DNA from: Chloroflexota bacterium
GTDB taxonomy: Bacteria > Chloroflexota > Limnocylindria > QHBO01
Reading direction: 5' to 3'
NCBI GenBank assembly: GCA_005880165.1
Contig: VBJP01000103.1
Span: 1-13,556 of the forward strand
DNA: 13,556 nucleotides
The position numbers and the translations under genes were made by a program. The notes beneath the pieces were generated by a model. The model saw only the letters and a list, made by a program, of their open reading frames with translations, was not told the origin of the DNA and searched no databases. Positions 13,294 to 13,556 of this stretch are shown here, piece after piece; position 1 is the stretch's first letter; every line of letters begins with the position of its first letter.

Positions 13294-13556
13294 ATGGCGA
13301 CAGAGGTCATCCACGTCGAGGTCACCGGGAGTGACGGTGAGGGTCTGCAGCGGTTCTACCGCGATGTCTTCGGCTGGAGCCTGGACACCAACAATCCCGG
13401 CGGGTACGGCATGTATCGCCAGGGAAACGGGATTACCGGCGGTATCGGTGCGGCCGGCCAGGGCCAGCCGCCGGGCGTGAAGTTCTACGTCCACACCGAC
13501 GACCCACAAGACGTGCTGAAGAAGGTGGAGCAGGCGGGAGGCAAAATCCTCATGCC
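13294..13556 (+). CDS. Glyoxalase/VOC-superfamily protein (partial, runs off right edge)
   Basis: Eighty-seven residues are visible, starting MATEVIHVEVTGSDGEGLQR. The first beta strand carries a His (H7) at the usual metal-ligand position. FYRDVFGWSLDT is the helix-strand signature of single-module VOC proteins (glyoxalase/bleomycin-resistance/dioxygenase superfamily). GGIGAAGQGQPPGVKFYVHT, then DDPQDVLKKVEQAGGKILMP, matches the second half of a betaalphabetabetabeta module of the small PhnB/YdeP-like group. Members act as metal-dependent lyases, dioxygenases or binding proteins; no substrate can be assigned. About a third of the protein is missing beyond 13556. It is divergent from the LuxR regulator, so regulation by it is plausible but inferred. 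Confidence 0.85.
   Translation, partial: MATEVIHVEVTGSDGEGLQRFYRDVFGWSLDTNNPGGYGMYRQGNGITGGIGAAGQGQPPGVKFYVHTDDPQDVLKKVEQAGGKILM

Overview
The window is high-GC bacterial DNA (about two thirds G+C by eye), densely packed, with genes on both strands and no ribosomal or housekeeping marker. The gene families fit a soil or freshwater Chloroflexota or Actinomycetota genome: zinc-ribbon/class III cyclase/AAA/TPR proteins, MFS transporters with an attached cyclic-nucleotide-binding domain, hydrolase-LuxR fusions, DUF385 reductases and sulfite-oxidase-type molybdoproteins with a membrane anchor. At least five genes have a TANNNT -10 hexamer 6-7 bases before the start codon, which implies leaderless transcripts and is common in those phyla. 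The phylum is an inference; nothing here fixes it.

Left part (1-2669). The membrane-anchor end of a molybdopterin oxidoreductase runs off the left edge. Divergent from it is a small alpha/beta hydrolase with a palindrome over its promoter. That hydrolase converges, with stop codons overlapping in one CTAG, on a broken MFS transporter/cyclic-nucleotide-binding unit. The 12-TM carrier and its nucleotide sensor, normally one protein in this family, are here in two overlapping frames and the usual linker appears to be missing.

Centre-left (2670-6702). Divergent from the transporter, across 82 bp holding both promoters, is a 1301-residue signalling protein: zinc ribbon, cyclase 1, zinc ribbon, cyclase 2, AAA/STAND ATPase, TPR-like helices. 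The two cyclase domains have lost complementary catalytic residues, so only one composite active site can form, as in mammalian C1/C2 adenylyl cyclase. Next to a transporter with a binding-competent nucleotide sensor, this suggests a local cyclic-nucleotide circuit; this is the most interesting part of the window.

Middle (6698-10140). A secreted DUF11-type protein carries a frameshift. After a roughly 300 bp gap comes a class III aminotransferase relic that keeps only its N- and C-termini, then an apparent pair of a DUF2269-like membrane protein and a two-TM potassium channel with a GFGD filter.

Right part (10138-13556). An alpha/beta hydrolase (minus) diverges from an NTF2/SnoaL-like protein (plus). 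A DUF385 reductase and a LuxR regulator with a non-catalytic hydrolase-like sensor domain follow on the minus strand. A glyoxalase/VOC protein runs off the right edge. I found no tRNA, rRNA, CRISPR array, insertion sequence or integrase.
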